Source: an uncultured Flavobacteriales bacterium (GTDB taxonomy: Bacteria > Bacteroidota > Bacteroidia > CAIKAF01). Taken from it: 64,000 nucleotides of DNA. The translations under genes were made by a program, and so were the position numbers. Numbering within the stretch: position 1 is the stretch's first letter; the number at the start of each line of letters is the position of its first letter. The stretch lies in the NCBI GenBank assembly GCA_903825395.1, contig CAIKAF010000024.1:1-64000 (forward strand). The letters run 5' to 3'. This document shows, in pieces, positions 1 through 8,803 of the stretch. Below the pieces are notes generated by a model, which saw only the letters and a program-made list of their open reading frames with translations, was not told the DNA's origin and searched no databases.

Positions 1-141
1 AAATGCGCCGACAAAGTCAGCGCATTAAAAGAGAAGATTCTCCGTGACCGAATCAATATCCCTGACGGGTTGCTCCTCAGCAGAGCCCGTTTCCGTTTCT
101 TGATTGGCAAAATGAAATTAAACACAAATTTGTATATTTAA
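1..141 (+). CDS. C-terminal end of an unidentified protein (cut by window edge)
   Basis: Frame 1 is open from the first base to a TAA at 139-141, giving 46 residues that start KCADKVSALKEKIL and end GKMKLNTNLYI. The stretch is rich in Lys, Arg and Leu and reads like the C-terminus of a soluble or DNA-binding protein. There is no start codon in the window, so the gene would begin upstream. I do not recognise the family. A transposase tail is possible, because terminus-like sequence follows at about 144-169, but that is a guess. A chance open frame cannot be excluded at this length. Confidence 0.3.
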   Translation, partial: KCADKVSALKEKILRDRINIPDGLLLSRARFRFLIGKMKLNTNLYI

Positions 142-275
142 CCCTGTCCTAAAAATGGGGTGGTTACACCGGAATCAGTCGGATATGCATTGCCTGAATG
201 AGCATGTCGATGCCAACAGTTAAATGGGCCATTATTCCAAATCTTTCAGCTCAATGGTACGTGGATCAATTTAGC

Positions 276-306
276 TTGCAAACCCAAAATAGTATACGTA
301 TCTTTG
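276..306 (+). promoter_or_regulatory. Bacteroidota-type promoter for the toxin-antitoxin pair
   Basis: TTG at 276-278 is followed after 20 bases by TATCTTTG at 299-306, a full match to the Bacteroidota -33/-7 consensus TTG-N(17-23)-TAnnTTTG. Transcription would start near 313, about 11 bases before the antitoxin ATG at 324. This supports 324 over the upstream in-frame ATG at 198, which lies in front of the promoter. Confidence 0.6.
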
Positions 307-323
307 ATTATAATGCACGTATC

Positions 324-569
324 ATGACAACCAAGCTGACATTGACTGTAGAAAAGGCAGTTATAGAAAGGGCCAAATCGTATGCAAAAAAGACAGGTAG
401 AAGTCTATCTGAATTAATAGAGAGCTACCTTGAAAACATAACAGAGGAAAATTACAATTCAGAATTGTCTCCAAAACTGAATAAGTTAATTGGATCGGTT
501 AAGCTACCTGAAGACTTTGACGAAGAAAAAGAATTGCGCTCTGCAATTGAAAAGAAACATTCGTTATGA
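324..569 (+). CDS. Antitoxin of a type II toxin-antitoxin pair (DUF6364-like)
   Basis: This 81-residue protein starts MTTKLTLTVEKAVIERAKSY and continues with KTGRSLSELIESYL, the pattern of ribbon-helix-helix-like DUF6364 antitoxins: a short beta strand, a helix rich in Lys and Ala, and a GRSLSELIE turn and helix. The acidic C-terminal half (LPEDFDEEKELRSAIEKK) is of the kind that wraps around a toxin. The frame could begin at 198, but the extra N-terminus (MSMSMPTVKW...) does not look like this family and lies upstream of a good promoter, so 324 is preferred. The stop overlaps the toxin start by four bases (ATGA). Expected role: neutralise the PIN toxin and repress the promoter. Family assignment comes from pattern recognition only. 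Confidence 0.75.
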   Translation: MTTKLTLTVEKAVIERAKSYAKKTGRSLSELIESYLENITEENYNSELSPKLNKLIGSVKLPEDFDEEKELRSAIEKKHSL

Positions 570-991
570 TAAAAATATTTCTCGATACAAATATTCTGGT
601 GGATTTAATCGCCGACAGAAAACCGTTCAGTAAACAAGCAATTGAAATTTTTAAAAGCACGGAGAAAAATAAAACGCAACTCTTTACATCTTCTCAGTCC
701 ATTATTACTGTTCATTATCTTTTGAAAAAATATGTAGAAGAAAAAGAGCTTAGGAAGATTATTTTCAATCTCCTTAAATTTCTTAGTGTAATTCCAGTCG
801 ATATTGAGGTATTGAAAAAAGGGTTGCAATCAAATCACAAAGACTTTGAAGACGCTGTTCAAATTCTTTGTGCCTCAACTGCAACTGGCATAGATTATAT
901 TGTTACCAGAAATAAAAAGGATTTTAAAACAAGTGAAATTTCGGTTTTGTCGCCAGATGAAATTTGCTTAAAGTTGAATTCATCTCGATAA
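566..991 (+). CDS. PIN-domain ribonuclease toxin (VapC-like)
   Basis: This 141-residue protein is a complete PIN domain. It opens with MIKIFLDTNILVDLI, where Asp7 is the first metal-binding acid and Asn9 the usual polar partner. Further acids follow in HKDFEDAVQ (residues 91-98) and in GIDYIVTRNKKDF (109-120), which is the typical DY-I-TRN-KDF block of PIN toxins. Family members are Mg-dependent RNases that cut tRNA or rRNA and are held inactive by the antitoxin. It overlaps the antitoxin stop by four bases, so translation is probably coupled. The pair is AT-rich compared with the following genes, which suggests acquisition by transfer. Active-site acids look intact. The RNA target cannot be read from sequence. 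Confidence 0.85.
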   Translation: MIKIFLDTNILVDLIADRKPFSKQAIEIFKSTEKNKTQLFTSSQSIITVHYLLKKYVEEKELRKIIFNLLKFLSVIPVDIEVLKKGLQSNHKDFEDAVQILCASTATGIDYIVTRNKKDFKTSEISVLSPDEICLKLNSSR

Positions 992-1200
992 GCTAAGGAT
1001 AAGATTTTGTAGCCTCCCCCCAAAATAGTACTGGTTAAAATTGCAATTTCCAGCTTCAATCCCCCTTCAATTCATCCAAAAGGCAAAGTACATAAACCCA
1101 GAACGCACGAGCCTTAAACGAATTCGCAGCGCCTTAGAAGCCTTGTAGAGGTTTAAAGTGGTCTCTCAGCATTTCCTTTTGCGGGGTGTAGGAGTGGATG
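992..1200. other. Non-coding stretch with a possible element terminus
   Basis: No credible gene lies here. Near 1008-1033 the sequence TGTAGCCTCCCCCCAAAATA loosely resembles the reverse complement of 144-169 (TGTAACCACCCCATTTTTAG). The two could be decayed ends of a mobile element that carried the toxin-antitoxin pair. The match is imperfect. The repeat element at 1201-1351 follows directly. Confidence 0.25.
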
Positions 1201-1351
1201 CCGCTTGCGGTAGGGATTGAACCGGGTTGCCCGCAAGGCTGCCGAATCGCGGCCCGCGTGGCGCGGAGGCGACTTTAGGAGCCCCCGCAAGCCCGCTGGG
1301 CCGCAATTCGGCAGACGCGGACAACCGGAGAAAGCCCGTTCGCCGCCCCCC
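1201..1351 (+). repeat. Variable-stem hairpin repeat, copy A
   Basis: This is one of six GC-rich intergenic elements of about 150 bp. It reads 5' GGGATTGAACCGGGTTGCCC..., then a stem arm at 1239-1255 (CTGCCGAATCGCGGCCC), a 42-base constant segment at 1256-1297, and the matching arm at 1298-1314 (GGGCCGCAATTCGGCAG, complementary at 16 of 17 bases). An outer pair (CCGGGTTGCCCGC with GCGGACAACCGG) and a 3' block AAAGCCCGTTCGCCGCC close it. The apical core is GGAGGCGACTTTAGGAGCC. Open frames inside it, such as APKVASAPRG on the minus strand, recur in other copies and are artefacts of the repeat. Confidence 0.85.
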
Positions 1352-1418
1352 ACAATAAAACACCTCAATACCAAACCCGGATTGAACAAAACTCTGGCTA
1401 TCTCGTTTACCTGTAACT

Positions 1419-1847
1419 ATGAAACCACTGATTCGAATTACACGGAAAGAGCATTTTAATGCCGCACATAAAATGTACCGACCCGATTGGAGCGAGGCCC
1501 AAAATGAAGCTGTTTTTGGAAAGTGCTCCAACCACAATTGGCATGGACACAATTATGATTTGTACGTGACTCTGGAAGGAGAAGTGAATCCGGAAACCGG
1601 ATATGTGGCTGACCTTAAAGAGCTTAGCGATTTGCTGAAACGCAAGGTGGTGGATGTGCTTGACCATAAAAATTTAAATCTGGACGTGCCTTTTATGCAA
1701 GGCATTCTAGCCAGTACAGAACATTTGGCCCTGCAAATTTGGGAGCAAATTGAGCCGGAAATTCCCAATCTGGGAAATTGCCGATTGCATAAAATTCTGC
1801 TGTACGAAACCGAACGAAATTTTGTGGAACTTCAACGCCCAAGCTAA
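1419..1847 (+). CDS. 6-pyruvoyl-tetrahydropterin synthase / QueD family protein
   Basis: This 142-residue protein is one complete T-fold domain of the PTPS/QueD family, which converts 7,8-dihydroneopterin triphosphate to 6-pyruvoyl- or 6-carboxy-tetrahydropterin. Zinc ligands are His17 (in HFNAAH) and His42 and His44 (in NWHGHNY). The proposed catalytic cysteine is Cys36 in FGKCSNHN. His83 in LDHKNLN and Glu130 near the C-terminus fit the catalytic triad and the pterin-anchoring glutamate. In bacteria the usual role is queuosine precursor synthesis, but no queC, queE or queF is nearby. The spacing FGKC-x-NHNWHGHNY is close to eukaryotic-type PTPS, so a biopterin-like role is possible. I therefore give no gene symbol. 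The ATG at 1419 begins the first beta strand directly. Confidence 0.85.
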   Translation: MKPLIRITRKEHFNAAHKMYRPDWSEAQNEAVFGKCSNHNWHGHNYDLYVTLEGEVNPETGYVADLKELSDLLKRKVVDVLDHKNLNLDVPFMQGILASTEHLALQIWEQIEPEIPNLGNCRLHKILLYETERNFVELQRPS

Positions 1848-1884
1848 TTTTGGAAGTACCGAATCAACCGTAGTTGAGCTGAAT

Positions 1885-2592
1885 TTATGATTCAGGTTTT
1901 TGCCTGAAATGAAGATAGGAAATGAGGGCGTAGGCCGGCAACAACAACCAAAACCAATTTGGATTTCCAAGGATTACTATGCCTAATCCAACAGCTAGAA
2001 ACAGCAAGCGAAAGCGCATGTTCTTCCAGGTTAGCCCAACCGATTTTAAGCTAAATAGCCAAAATGGGGCGTTTAAAAAATAGACCGACAGGGCCAAGGC
2101 CAATAGGGCCGACCAAGCCATGAGGGTTTGACCTGGAATGAAATTTGGCGAATTGAAGTTCCACCACAGTAGGGCCCAAAATAAGGCATTCGCAGGGGTT
2201 GGAAGCCCTTTAAAATCCTGGCGTTGGTCTTCATCCAAATTAAATCGGCCCAGCCGCAAGGCCGAGGCGGGTAAAATGAGCCATCCCAAGTACGATACTT
2301 GGGGAGCAAGCTCTACAGGCAAAACCTGTTCCAAGACCTGAACGGACATCGCTGCCGGCAGAAAGCCAAAGGAAATTACATCGGCCAGGGAGTCGAGCTG
2401 CTTGCCGAGTGGTCCGCTGGCATTCAGAAGCCGCGCCAGTGCACCATCGAAAAAATCAAGCAGAAGGCAAACACCAATGGCCAGGACGACTTGGATTTCG
2501 GTCCAGGTGTCTAGATGTGCAACGGTTAAGCCGCCCAGCGTGGCATTGCCAAGGGTCAGTGCATTGGGCAACCATCTTAACCGATGTTTCAT
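1885..2592 (-). CDS. pssA: CDP-diacylglycerol-serine O-phosphatidyltransferase
   Basis: This 235-residue integral membrane enzyme carries the full CDP-alcohol phosphotransferase signature D-x2-DG-x2-AR-x8-G-x3-D-x3-D, seen as DFFDGALAR then GKQLDSLAD near residues 46-71. It makes phosphatidylserine from CDP-diacylglycerol and serine, the first step to phosphatidylethanolamine. The N-terminus (MKHRLRWLPNALTLGN) is typical of bacterial PssA type II, where the first helix follows P-N-x-LTLGN. About seven hydrophobic segments can be seen. It points away from porV2 and probably uses the promoter element at 2618-2625. No phosphatidylserine decarboxylase gene is in the window. Confidence 0.92.
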   Translation of the reverse strand: MKHRLRWLPNALTLGNATLGGLTVAHLDTWTEIQVVLAIGVCLLLDFFDGALARLLNASGPLGKQLDSLADVISFGFLPAAMSVQVLEQVLPVELAPQVSYLGWLILPASALRLGRFNLDEDQRQDFKGLPTPANALFWALLWWNFNSPNFIPGQTLMAWSALLALALSVYFLNAPFWLFSLKSVGLTWKNMRFRLLFLAVGLGIVILGNPNWFWLLLPAYALISYLHFRQKPES

Positions 2593-2617
2593 GGTGTGAA
2601 AAAATTACAATCTATCG

Positions 2618-2625
2618 CAAAAGTA
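2618..2625 (-). promoter_or_regulatory. -7 promoter element for pssA
   Basis: On the minus strand the bases read TACTTTTG, a full match to TAnnTTTG, about 25 bases before the pssA start codon. No clear TTG is found at the usual upstream distance, so this is a motif call only. Confidence 0.4.
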
Positions 2626-2647
2626 GTGTAAATTAGCGGTCTAGTAG

Positions 2648-3775
2648 ATGAAACGTTTTTCACCAATTTGGCTCAACCTCGGGTTGCTGCTGTTCGGAAC
2701 CGGTTCTGTTTGGGCACAGACGCCCAAATATGCGAATGCATTTTTAGATGTTGGAGTAGGGGCCAGGGGTATAGCCATGTCTCAGGCCGTGGTGGCTTCG
2801 GCCAACGATGCCACAGCGGCGTTTTGGAATCCGGCCGGATTAACCGATATGCGCCGTGATATCCAGTTTGGGTTTATGCACCATGAGCATTTTGCCGGTA
2901 TTGTAAAGTTCGATTATGGGGGCTTGGCTGTGAAATTCAGCGAAAAGGATGCCGGGGCCTTTACCTTTATTCGCAGCGGTGTGGACGACATCCCCAACAC
3001 CTTGGAATTGTTGGATGCCAATGGAAATGTAGATTACGACCGGGTGCAATCTTTCTCTGCTGCCGATTACGCTTTTTTATTGTCGTATGCCCGGAAATTG
3101 GACCGAAAAAACCGCTGGTCTTTGGGCGGAAGTGCCAAAGTGATTCATCGCCACATCGGTGGATTTGGAACGGGATGGGGCTTTGGGATTGACCTGGGGT
3201 TAAAGTTTCAGCACAACAACTGGTCGGCCGCCGCCATGTTTAGGGATGCCAGTTCGACCATTACTCAATTTAAGTATTCCACCGATGCTTTTCGCGTTAT
3301 TTTCATCGAAACGGGCAATGAGGTCATTTCGAGCAGTACCGAAATTGCCGTACCCCGTATGACGGTGGGCGGCGCCTACGCGCTGCACATCAAAGATAAA
3401 TTTTTGGTTCGCCCAGAACTGCAATTTACAGTCACCACCGACGGCAGGCGAAATGTATTGCTGGCCACCGATGCGGTTAGTGTTGACCCGGCCTTTGGCT
3501 TAGAGCTGGGATACAACGATTTGATTTTTATTCGGGGGGGAATAGGGCGGTTTCAGTATTTGAAAAATCCGAGTCCCGATGGTGGTTTTGAGGGGCAAAG
3601 CCTTTCTTTTCTGCCAACGGCAGGCCTTGGTTTGCAGATTAAAGCCTTGAGTTTGGATTACACCCTGGCCAATTTTGGGACTTCCCTGGTGGGTTTATCT
3701 CATGTATTCAGCTTGCGGCTTGATTTGTTTAAAGCCTCTAATTTGCCCTCTGACAATAAAACGAAATCTCCATGA
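2648..3775 (+). CDS. porV2: PorV/PorQ-family outer membrane protein, PorV2-like
   Basis: This 375-residue protein has a signal peptide (MKRFSPIWLNLGLLLFGTGSVWAQ) and then the hallmark start of the PorV/PorQ family: a FLDVGVGARGIAMSQA block and SANDATAAFWNPAGL near residue 60. The rest is amphipathic beta strands, as expected for an outer membrane barrel of the FadL-like fold. PorV proteins shuttle T9SS cargo from the translocon to the sortase. The gene overlaps the next one, a gingipain-type sortase, by four bases (ATGA), the arrangement of the PorV2-PorU2 pairs annotated in many Bacteroidota. The numbering PorV2 rather than PorV rests on that neighbour and on the N-terminal pattern, so the subfamily is less certain than the family. 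Confidence 0.8.
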   Translation: MKRFSPIWLNLGLLLFGTGSVWAQTPKYANAFLDVGVGARGIAMSQAVVASANDATAAFWNPAGLTDMRRDIQFGFMHHEHFAGIVKFDYGGLAVKFSEKDAGAFTFIRSGVDDIPNTLELLDANGNVDYDRVQSFSAADYAFLLSYARKLDRKNRWSLGGSAKVIHRHIGGFGTGWGFGIDLGLKFQHNNWSAAAMFRDASSTITQFKYSTDAFRVIFIETGNEVISSSTEIAVPRMTVGGAYALHIKDKFLVRPELQFTVTTDGRRNVLLATDAVSVDPAFGLELGYNDLIFIRGGIGRFQYLKNPSPDGGFEGQSLSFLPTAGLGLQIKALSLDYTLANFGTSLVGLSHVFSLRLDLFKASNLPSDNKTKSP

Positions 3776-6700
3776 AGCGCAGCCTGTCATCTGCTTTTTG
3801 GTTTTTAGGATTTATTCTGTGCTGTTTGCCGGTGCTTAGGGGGCAAAATACCTGGATAAATTATTCGCAAGTCCATTACAAGTTCGCGGTTGTAAAAACG
3901 GGCTTGCACCGAATTACTGGTCAAACCCTACAGAATGCGGGAATTAATCTGAGCAGCCTAGATCCCCGGCAATTGCGTATTTATGCTCGTGGACAGGAGA
4001 TTCCGTTGTACATTCCCGGAGAATGGGACGGGGTGTTAAGTCCCGCCGAGTTTATTGAATTTTTTGCTGAACGCAACAGCGGGAAAGAAGATGCAGCCTT
4101 ATATGCTTCTCCCACAGAACAGGCACACCCTTCACGGAGTTTATTTACCGATACGGTTTATTATTTCCTGACTTGGAATGCATCACCGGGAGCGCTGCGT
4201 TTCGCTACAGAGATAGATACGGCGGCATTTCAATATCCGGTTATTCCGTATTACGACCGCAGTATTTCATGGGCTCCGGGAGTTGGAGGTTCCACCTACC
4301 ACAACGGAACTGTGTATGGCGGCGGCAGTTTGAATCCGGAGATGGAGCCGGGAGAGGGATTTGCAGTGATGTATTCCGGATCGGCGAGCTATGGTCCAGC
4401 CTGGGGCTCTGCCCCCTTAACGGGCTTGCAAAGCGCTTTGTTCAATGCGCCGGCAACGCTGGAAATTCGAGCGGTGACCGGAAGCAATCCCAACAGTGCA
4501 ACTCCCGATCATATTCATGAACTTCGAACCGGGAATACGGTGTTGGAATCTCGAACCTTAGATGGCTATGGCCAAACCTTGTATTCTGCCACTTTGCCGT
4601 TTTCCACCATGTCGGCTTCATCGGCTCCGTTTACTCTGCAATTCTTAAATACCCTGTCTTCCAACACCCGAAATGGAATCACAGAATGGACCTTGAATTT
4701 GAAATTAAAGACAAGTTTTGGCAATCGGTTGGAGGAAGAATTGTCGATTCCAGGTCAAGGGGCTTCAAAGTCGGCCCTGTTGATTCAAGCATTTAATGCA
4801 GCGGGAGGAGAAGTTCGGTTGTATGATTTAACCCGCCGCCGCCGCATACCTGTTCAGGCCGCCGGAACGGGTAAATACCGTGCGGTCATTCCTCAAAACA
4901 ACCAGCAGGTCAGATTGTATTTGGCCGCAATAAGTACGGTGACCAATGTGGCAGCGGTTCGGCCTGCAGGGAAATCGGGGTATTTTACCAATTATGAATC
5001 AGGTCAGGCCAACGCGGATTATGTGGTTATTTCAGCTCCTCCTTTACTGGAAGCTGCCGCAAAATATTCTCAGTTTCGGTCGTTGACGGGCTATACTTCC
5101 TTGTTGGTGGATGTGAATGAATTGTGTGAGCAGTATGCATCTGGGGTTCCAAAGCATCCAGGGGCAATACGTAATTTTTTACGGATGACCGAAACCCGCT
5201 GGACGCTAAAACCAGAACATGTATTTTTAATTGGAAAGGGTATTCGGTATTTAAGTACCCGAAACAACGCACTGAATTACAACAAATCCATCATGCCCCC
5301 CATCGGGGAACCGCCTTGCGACAATCTGTACACCTTTGATGTGTTGGGCGACAGAACGCAACGCATGGCGATTGGACGATTAGCGGCAGAAACTCCACAA
5401 GATGTAGAAGCCTATCTGGAAAAAATGCAGGCCCACGAATCTCAACCCAATGCTTTGTGGAGAAAGCAATTCTTGCATTTGGGGGGAGGTATCTCTTCCA
5501 CCGAGCAACAAACCCTCGGATACTACCTCAACAATTATAAAAAACACGCTCAGGATAGCCTAATGGGAGGACAAGTGGTTACATTTTTGAAAACCACCAG
5601 TGCCCCCATTCAAATTACCTTGGCCGATTCCATTCGAAATTTAGTGGACAGAGATGGGGTATCTGTAATCACCGTATTTGGGCATGGAAGTGGTGATGGG
5701 TTCGACCAAAACATCGATGAGCCCCAGAATTACAACAACAAAGACCGTTATTTCTTTCTGATCGGGAATTCCTGCTATTCGGGAGATATTTTTTCAGAAT
5801 ACCGATTGGTGAGCGAGCGGTTTGTGATGCAGCCTCAAAAAGCCGCGGTTGGATTCTTGGCCTTTGGCTCTCCCGGATTATCCAGCATCATGAATGTATA
5901 TACCGATAGTTTGTACCGGCAATTTAGTCGGACCAGCTTTGGAAGTACAATTGGTACCTGCATTGCCCGAACCGTAACGGGGAATGCCATTTCTGGAATT
6001 AATCCCTTGATTCGGTTTACTTCGTTGGGAATTCAATTGCATGGAGATCCGGCCTTTGGATTGAAAGTTCCATTGCGCACCGATTTGGTGATTCGGGAAA
6101 GCGAACTGGTATTTCCTGATACCGATTGGAGTACCGATGAGGATAGCTTGTACTTGCGTGTGCCAGTATCGAATGTGGGACGCATGCCCAGCGATTCCAT
6201 TTTGGTAACGGTACGTTGGACTCGGCTGGGTTTGTTGAATGCCGACACCGTCATTTCTGCGCGTATGCCAGCCGTTGGATTCAGAGATACCATTGATTTT
6301 TGGCTTCCTATGCGCAGCGGTATCCTTCCCGGGCAACACAACCTAGCCATTACGGTAGATCCCGCAAATTTGATTTCAGAAGTCACTAAAACCAACAACA
6401 GAGTAGAATTACGACGGACCGTCGTTTCAGCCGACATCAATCCCATCTTCCCTCCTAAATTTGCTGTTGTACCGGGGCTGCCTCAGCCACTTTCTGCTCA
6501 AACGGGAGATCCTTTTTCCAGCGCTCGAACCTATAGAATGGAATGGGATACTGTGCCAGACTTTTCAAGTCCGCAGCGGACAGACACCACGTTTACTGGA
6601 GTTGGAGGTGTATATACCTGGACTCCACAGGTTTCGCTTCCTGACTCTACCGTTTGTTTCTGGCGCGCCGGTGTCGATTCGGCCAACACTGGCATTTTCC

Positions 6701-8802
6701 ATAAATGGCGCAGCAGCAGCTATCAGGTCATTCAGGGAAAATACGGCTGGGGGCAAGCTCGAGGCGTTCAGCACCGACAAAATGCCCAGTTGTATTTAGA
6801 GCCTAGAACCGGTGTTTCAGGCTTTGATTTTGTGCCCGTCTATAAAAAACTGGATTGCGAAGTGCTTACTTGCCCCGCTTCCTGGCAATTTGGCGAAACC
6901 CAATTTACCATTGACGGAGCCTTAATGGAGGAAAACGGATGCTTCCCCACGGCAGGCATCTATGTGGCAGTGATTGATCCCATTACCCTAAAGCCATGGG
7001 AAACACGTTTTGGCAATCAAAACCCTCAGAACTATTTTGGAAACGTAAACGATGCCGGGGGCTGCCGACAACGTCCGGAAAAATACTTCATTTACTGGCT
7101 CAACAACCAAACTCAGCGCGATGGACTCACAGCGTTGCTCAATGCCGTCCCCAACGATTACTACATCTTGGCCTATACGTTTTATCAAGGACCGTTTACT
7201 AACCCCTCGTTTTGGCCCAACACCTTGTTGACGGCCTTTGAAAACCTAGGCGCCGATACCTTACGGGATTTGGTGACAAATGGGCAGGCCAGACCGTATA
7301 TTTTCTTTACCCGAAAAGGCGATTTGAGCAGCACCAAAGAGGTGGTTGGGGCTTCTCAATGCGGTTACATACAATTGCTAACGGATTTAAGTTCCAATTG
7401 GATTTATGGGGCATTGACCACATCCTTAATTGGTCCTTCGACGCATTGGAACTCCCTAACCTGGCAATCTAGGCCGGAAGAAACAGCTCCCATTACCGAT
7501 ACGGCCTCTCTGCGCGTGTATGGAATTACGCCCTCGGGGTCTGAAGTGCTTTTAATTGAAGGCCTTCAACCGGGCCAACAAATTCTGAACGGCTTGAACG
7601 ATTCTATACCGGCCGCATCCTACCCATTCCTAAAATTGCAGATGTTCACGCGAGACGATGTAAATCAAACACCAAGGCAATTGAATCAATGGCATGTGTT
7701 GTTTGATGGAGTACCCGAACTGGCCTTGGCTCCAAATCTTGGATTTAGTTTTGACTCGGACAGTGTTCAACAAGGAGATTCGCTCAGCGCCCGTGTGACC
7801 TATAAAAACATCGGATTGCTGCCCACCGATTCGTTGACCATTCAGCATTCCTTCTTTAGCGGAAATCAATTGAAACATCAAGTCTACCACCGGCAACCTC
7901 CGGTTCAACCCGGACAATTGACCCAAGACACGGTGCGTGTTTCAAGCCTTTCTATGGCCGAAAACGGACGCTATGTTGTCGATGCCAATCAGCCGGGTAT
8001 GCCGGGGCATTTTAGAGAACTTACCTACTACAACAATATGGGGCAACGTAGTTTTTATGTGCAACGCGATCGGATTAACCCCTTGTTGGATGTGACTTTC
8101 GATGGGCGACGGATTATGGATGGCGATTTGGTCTCGGCACAACCCCTGATTCAAATCTTCCTGAAAGATGAAAATCCATTGTTGCCCTTGAACGATACGG
8201 CAGATTGGCAATTGTTTCTAGTTAAACCGGGCTCTGCAACTCCCCAGAAAATCCCCTTCAGTTCTTCCGAAATCGTTTATTTCCCGGCCGAAATGCCGGA
8301 GAATGAAGCGCGGATTGAATACCGACCTGAATTGGGCCAGACCGATGGTATGTATGAACTTTTGGTGCGGGCCAACGACCGCAGCGGAAATGCGTCGGGC
8401 AAGGGAGATGGGAATTTCGATTACCGGGTGCGTTTTGAAGTGGTGCATCAGTCTTCCATCACGCGGGTGCTGAATTATCCGAATCCATTTAGTACCTCTA
8501 CGCGATTTGTATTTACATTGACTGGAATGGAAATCCCTGAGGAACTTACCATTCGGATTTTTAATGTGGCCGGAGTCGTGGTGCGGGAAATAACCCGAAA
8601 CGAATTGGGGCCTATTCGCATTGGGCAGAATATCACTGAATTTGCTTGGGATGGCACCGATGAATTTGGGGATAAATTGGCCACTGGGGTGTACATTTTC
8701 CGGGTTTATGCCAAGCAACAAGGTGAAGAATTGGAAATTCGCAACAGTGGGGCCGACCGGTTCTTTCGCGAGGGCTTTGGGAAGATGTATTTGATGCGGT
8801 AA
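3772..8802 (+). CDS. porU2: Gingipain-type (C25) peptidase, putative T9SS sortase PorU2
   Basis: This 1676-residue exported protein begins with a signal peptide (MKRSLSSAFWFLGFILCCLP) and a long beta-rich N-terminal region. The C25 peptidase domain covers about residues 413-760. The catalytic pair is visible as His638 in FGHGSGDGF and Cys668 in GNSCYSGDIF. A CARDB-like domain follows at about 765-880, then several beta domains, and a C-terminal FlgD-type Ig domain (NYPNPFSTSTRF... GTDEFGDKLATGVYIFRV). PorU sortases remove T9SS C-terminal signals and attach cargo to the surface. Classic PorU is about 1100-1300 residues; the extra length and the C-terminal FlgD-like domain match the PorU2 group. 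It is translated directly after porV2. Its own end lacks a classic type A tail, as expected for a component rather than a cargo protein. Confidence 0.85.
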   Translation: MKRSLSSAFWFLGFILCCLPVLRGQNTWINYSQVHYKFAVVKTGLHRITGQTLQNAGINLSSLDPRQLRIYARGQEIPLYIPGEWDGVLSPAEFIEFFAERNSGKEDAALYASPTEQAHPSRSLFTDTVYYFLTWNASPGALRFATEIDTAAFQYPVIPYYDRSISWAPGVGGSTYHNGTVYGGGSLNPEMEPGEGFAVMYSGSASYGPAWGSAPLTGLQSALFNAPATLEIRAVTGSNPNSATPDHIHELRTGNTVLESRTLDGYGQTLYSATLPFSTMSASSAPFTLQFLNTLSSNTRNGITEWTLNLKLKTSFGNRLEEELSIPGQGASKSALLIQAFNAAGGEVRLYDLTRRRRIPVQAAGTGKYRAVIPQNNQQVRLYLAAISTVTNVAAVRPAGKSGYFTNYESGQANADYVVISAPPLLEAAAKYSQFRSLTGYTSLLVDVNELCEQYASGVPKHPGAIRNFLRMTETRWTLKPEHVFLIGKGIRYLSTRNNALNYNKSIMPPIGEPPCDNLYTFDVLGDRTQRMAIGRLAAETPQDVEAYLEKMQAHESQPNALWRKQFLHLGGGISSTEQQTLGYYLNNYKKHAQDSLMGGQVVTFLKTTSAPIQITLADSIRNLVDRDGVSVITVFGHGSGDGFDQNIDEPQNYNNKDRYFFLIGNSCYSGDIFSEYRLVSERFVMQPQKAAVGFLAFGSPGLSSIMNVYTDSLYRQFSRTSFGSTIGTCIARTVTGNAISGINPLIRFTSLGIQLHGDPAFGLKVPLRTDLVIRESELVFPDTDWSTDEDSLYLRVPVSNVGRMPSDSILVTVRWTRLGLLNADTVISARMPAVGFRDTIDFWLPMRSGILPGQHNLAITVDPANLISEVTKTNNRVELRRTVVSADINPIFPPKFAVVPGLPQPLSAQTGDPFSSARTYRMEWDTVPDFSSPQRTDTTFTGVGGVYTWTPQVSLPDSTVCFWRAGVDSANTGIFHKWRSSSYQVIQGKYGWGQARGVQHRQNAQLYLEPRTGVSGFDFVPVYKKLDCEVLTCPASWQFGETQFTIDGALMEENGCFPTAGIYVAVIDPITLKPWETRFGNQNPQNYFGNVNDAGGCRQRPEKYFIYWLNNQTQRDGLTALLNAVPNDYYILAYTFYQGPFTNPSFWPNTLLTAFENLGADTLRDLVTNGQARPYIFFTRKGDLSSTKEVVGASQCGYIQLLTDLSSNWIYGALTTSLIGPSTHWNSLTWQSRPEETAPITDTASLRVYGITPSGSEVLLIEGLQPGQQILNGLNDSIPAASYPFLKLQMFTRDDVNQTPRQLNQWHVLFDGVPELALAPNLGFSFDSDSVQQGDSLSARVTYKNIGLLPTDSLTIQHSFFSGNQLKHQVYHRQPPVQPGQLTQDTVRVSSLSMAENGRYVVDANQPGMPGHFRELTYYNNMGQRSFYVQRDRINPLLDVTFDGRRIMDGDLVSAQPLIQIFLKDENPLLPLNDTADWQLFLVKPGSATPQKIPFSSSEIVYFPAEMPENEARIEYRPELGQTDGMYELLVRANDRSGNASGKGDGNFDYRVRFEVVHQSSITRVLNYPNPFSTSTRFVFTLTGMEIPEELTIRIFNVAGVVVREITRNELGPIRIGQNITEFAWDGTDEFGDKLATGVYIFRVYAKQQGEELEIRNSGADRFFREGFGKMYLMR

Positions 8803-8803
8803 A

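Noticed and set aside
1153-1552. Overlapping ORFs on both strands around repeat A
   Set aside because: They run through the repeat or antisense to the PTPS gene. The peptide APKVASAPRG recurs in other repeat copies (39.2 kb, 47.5 kb), which shows that it comes from the repeat and not from a protein.
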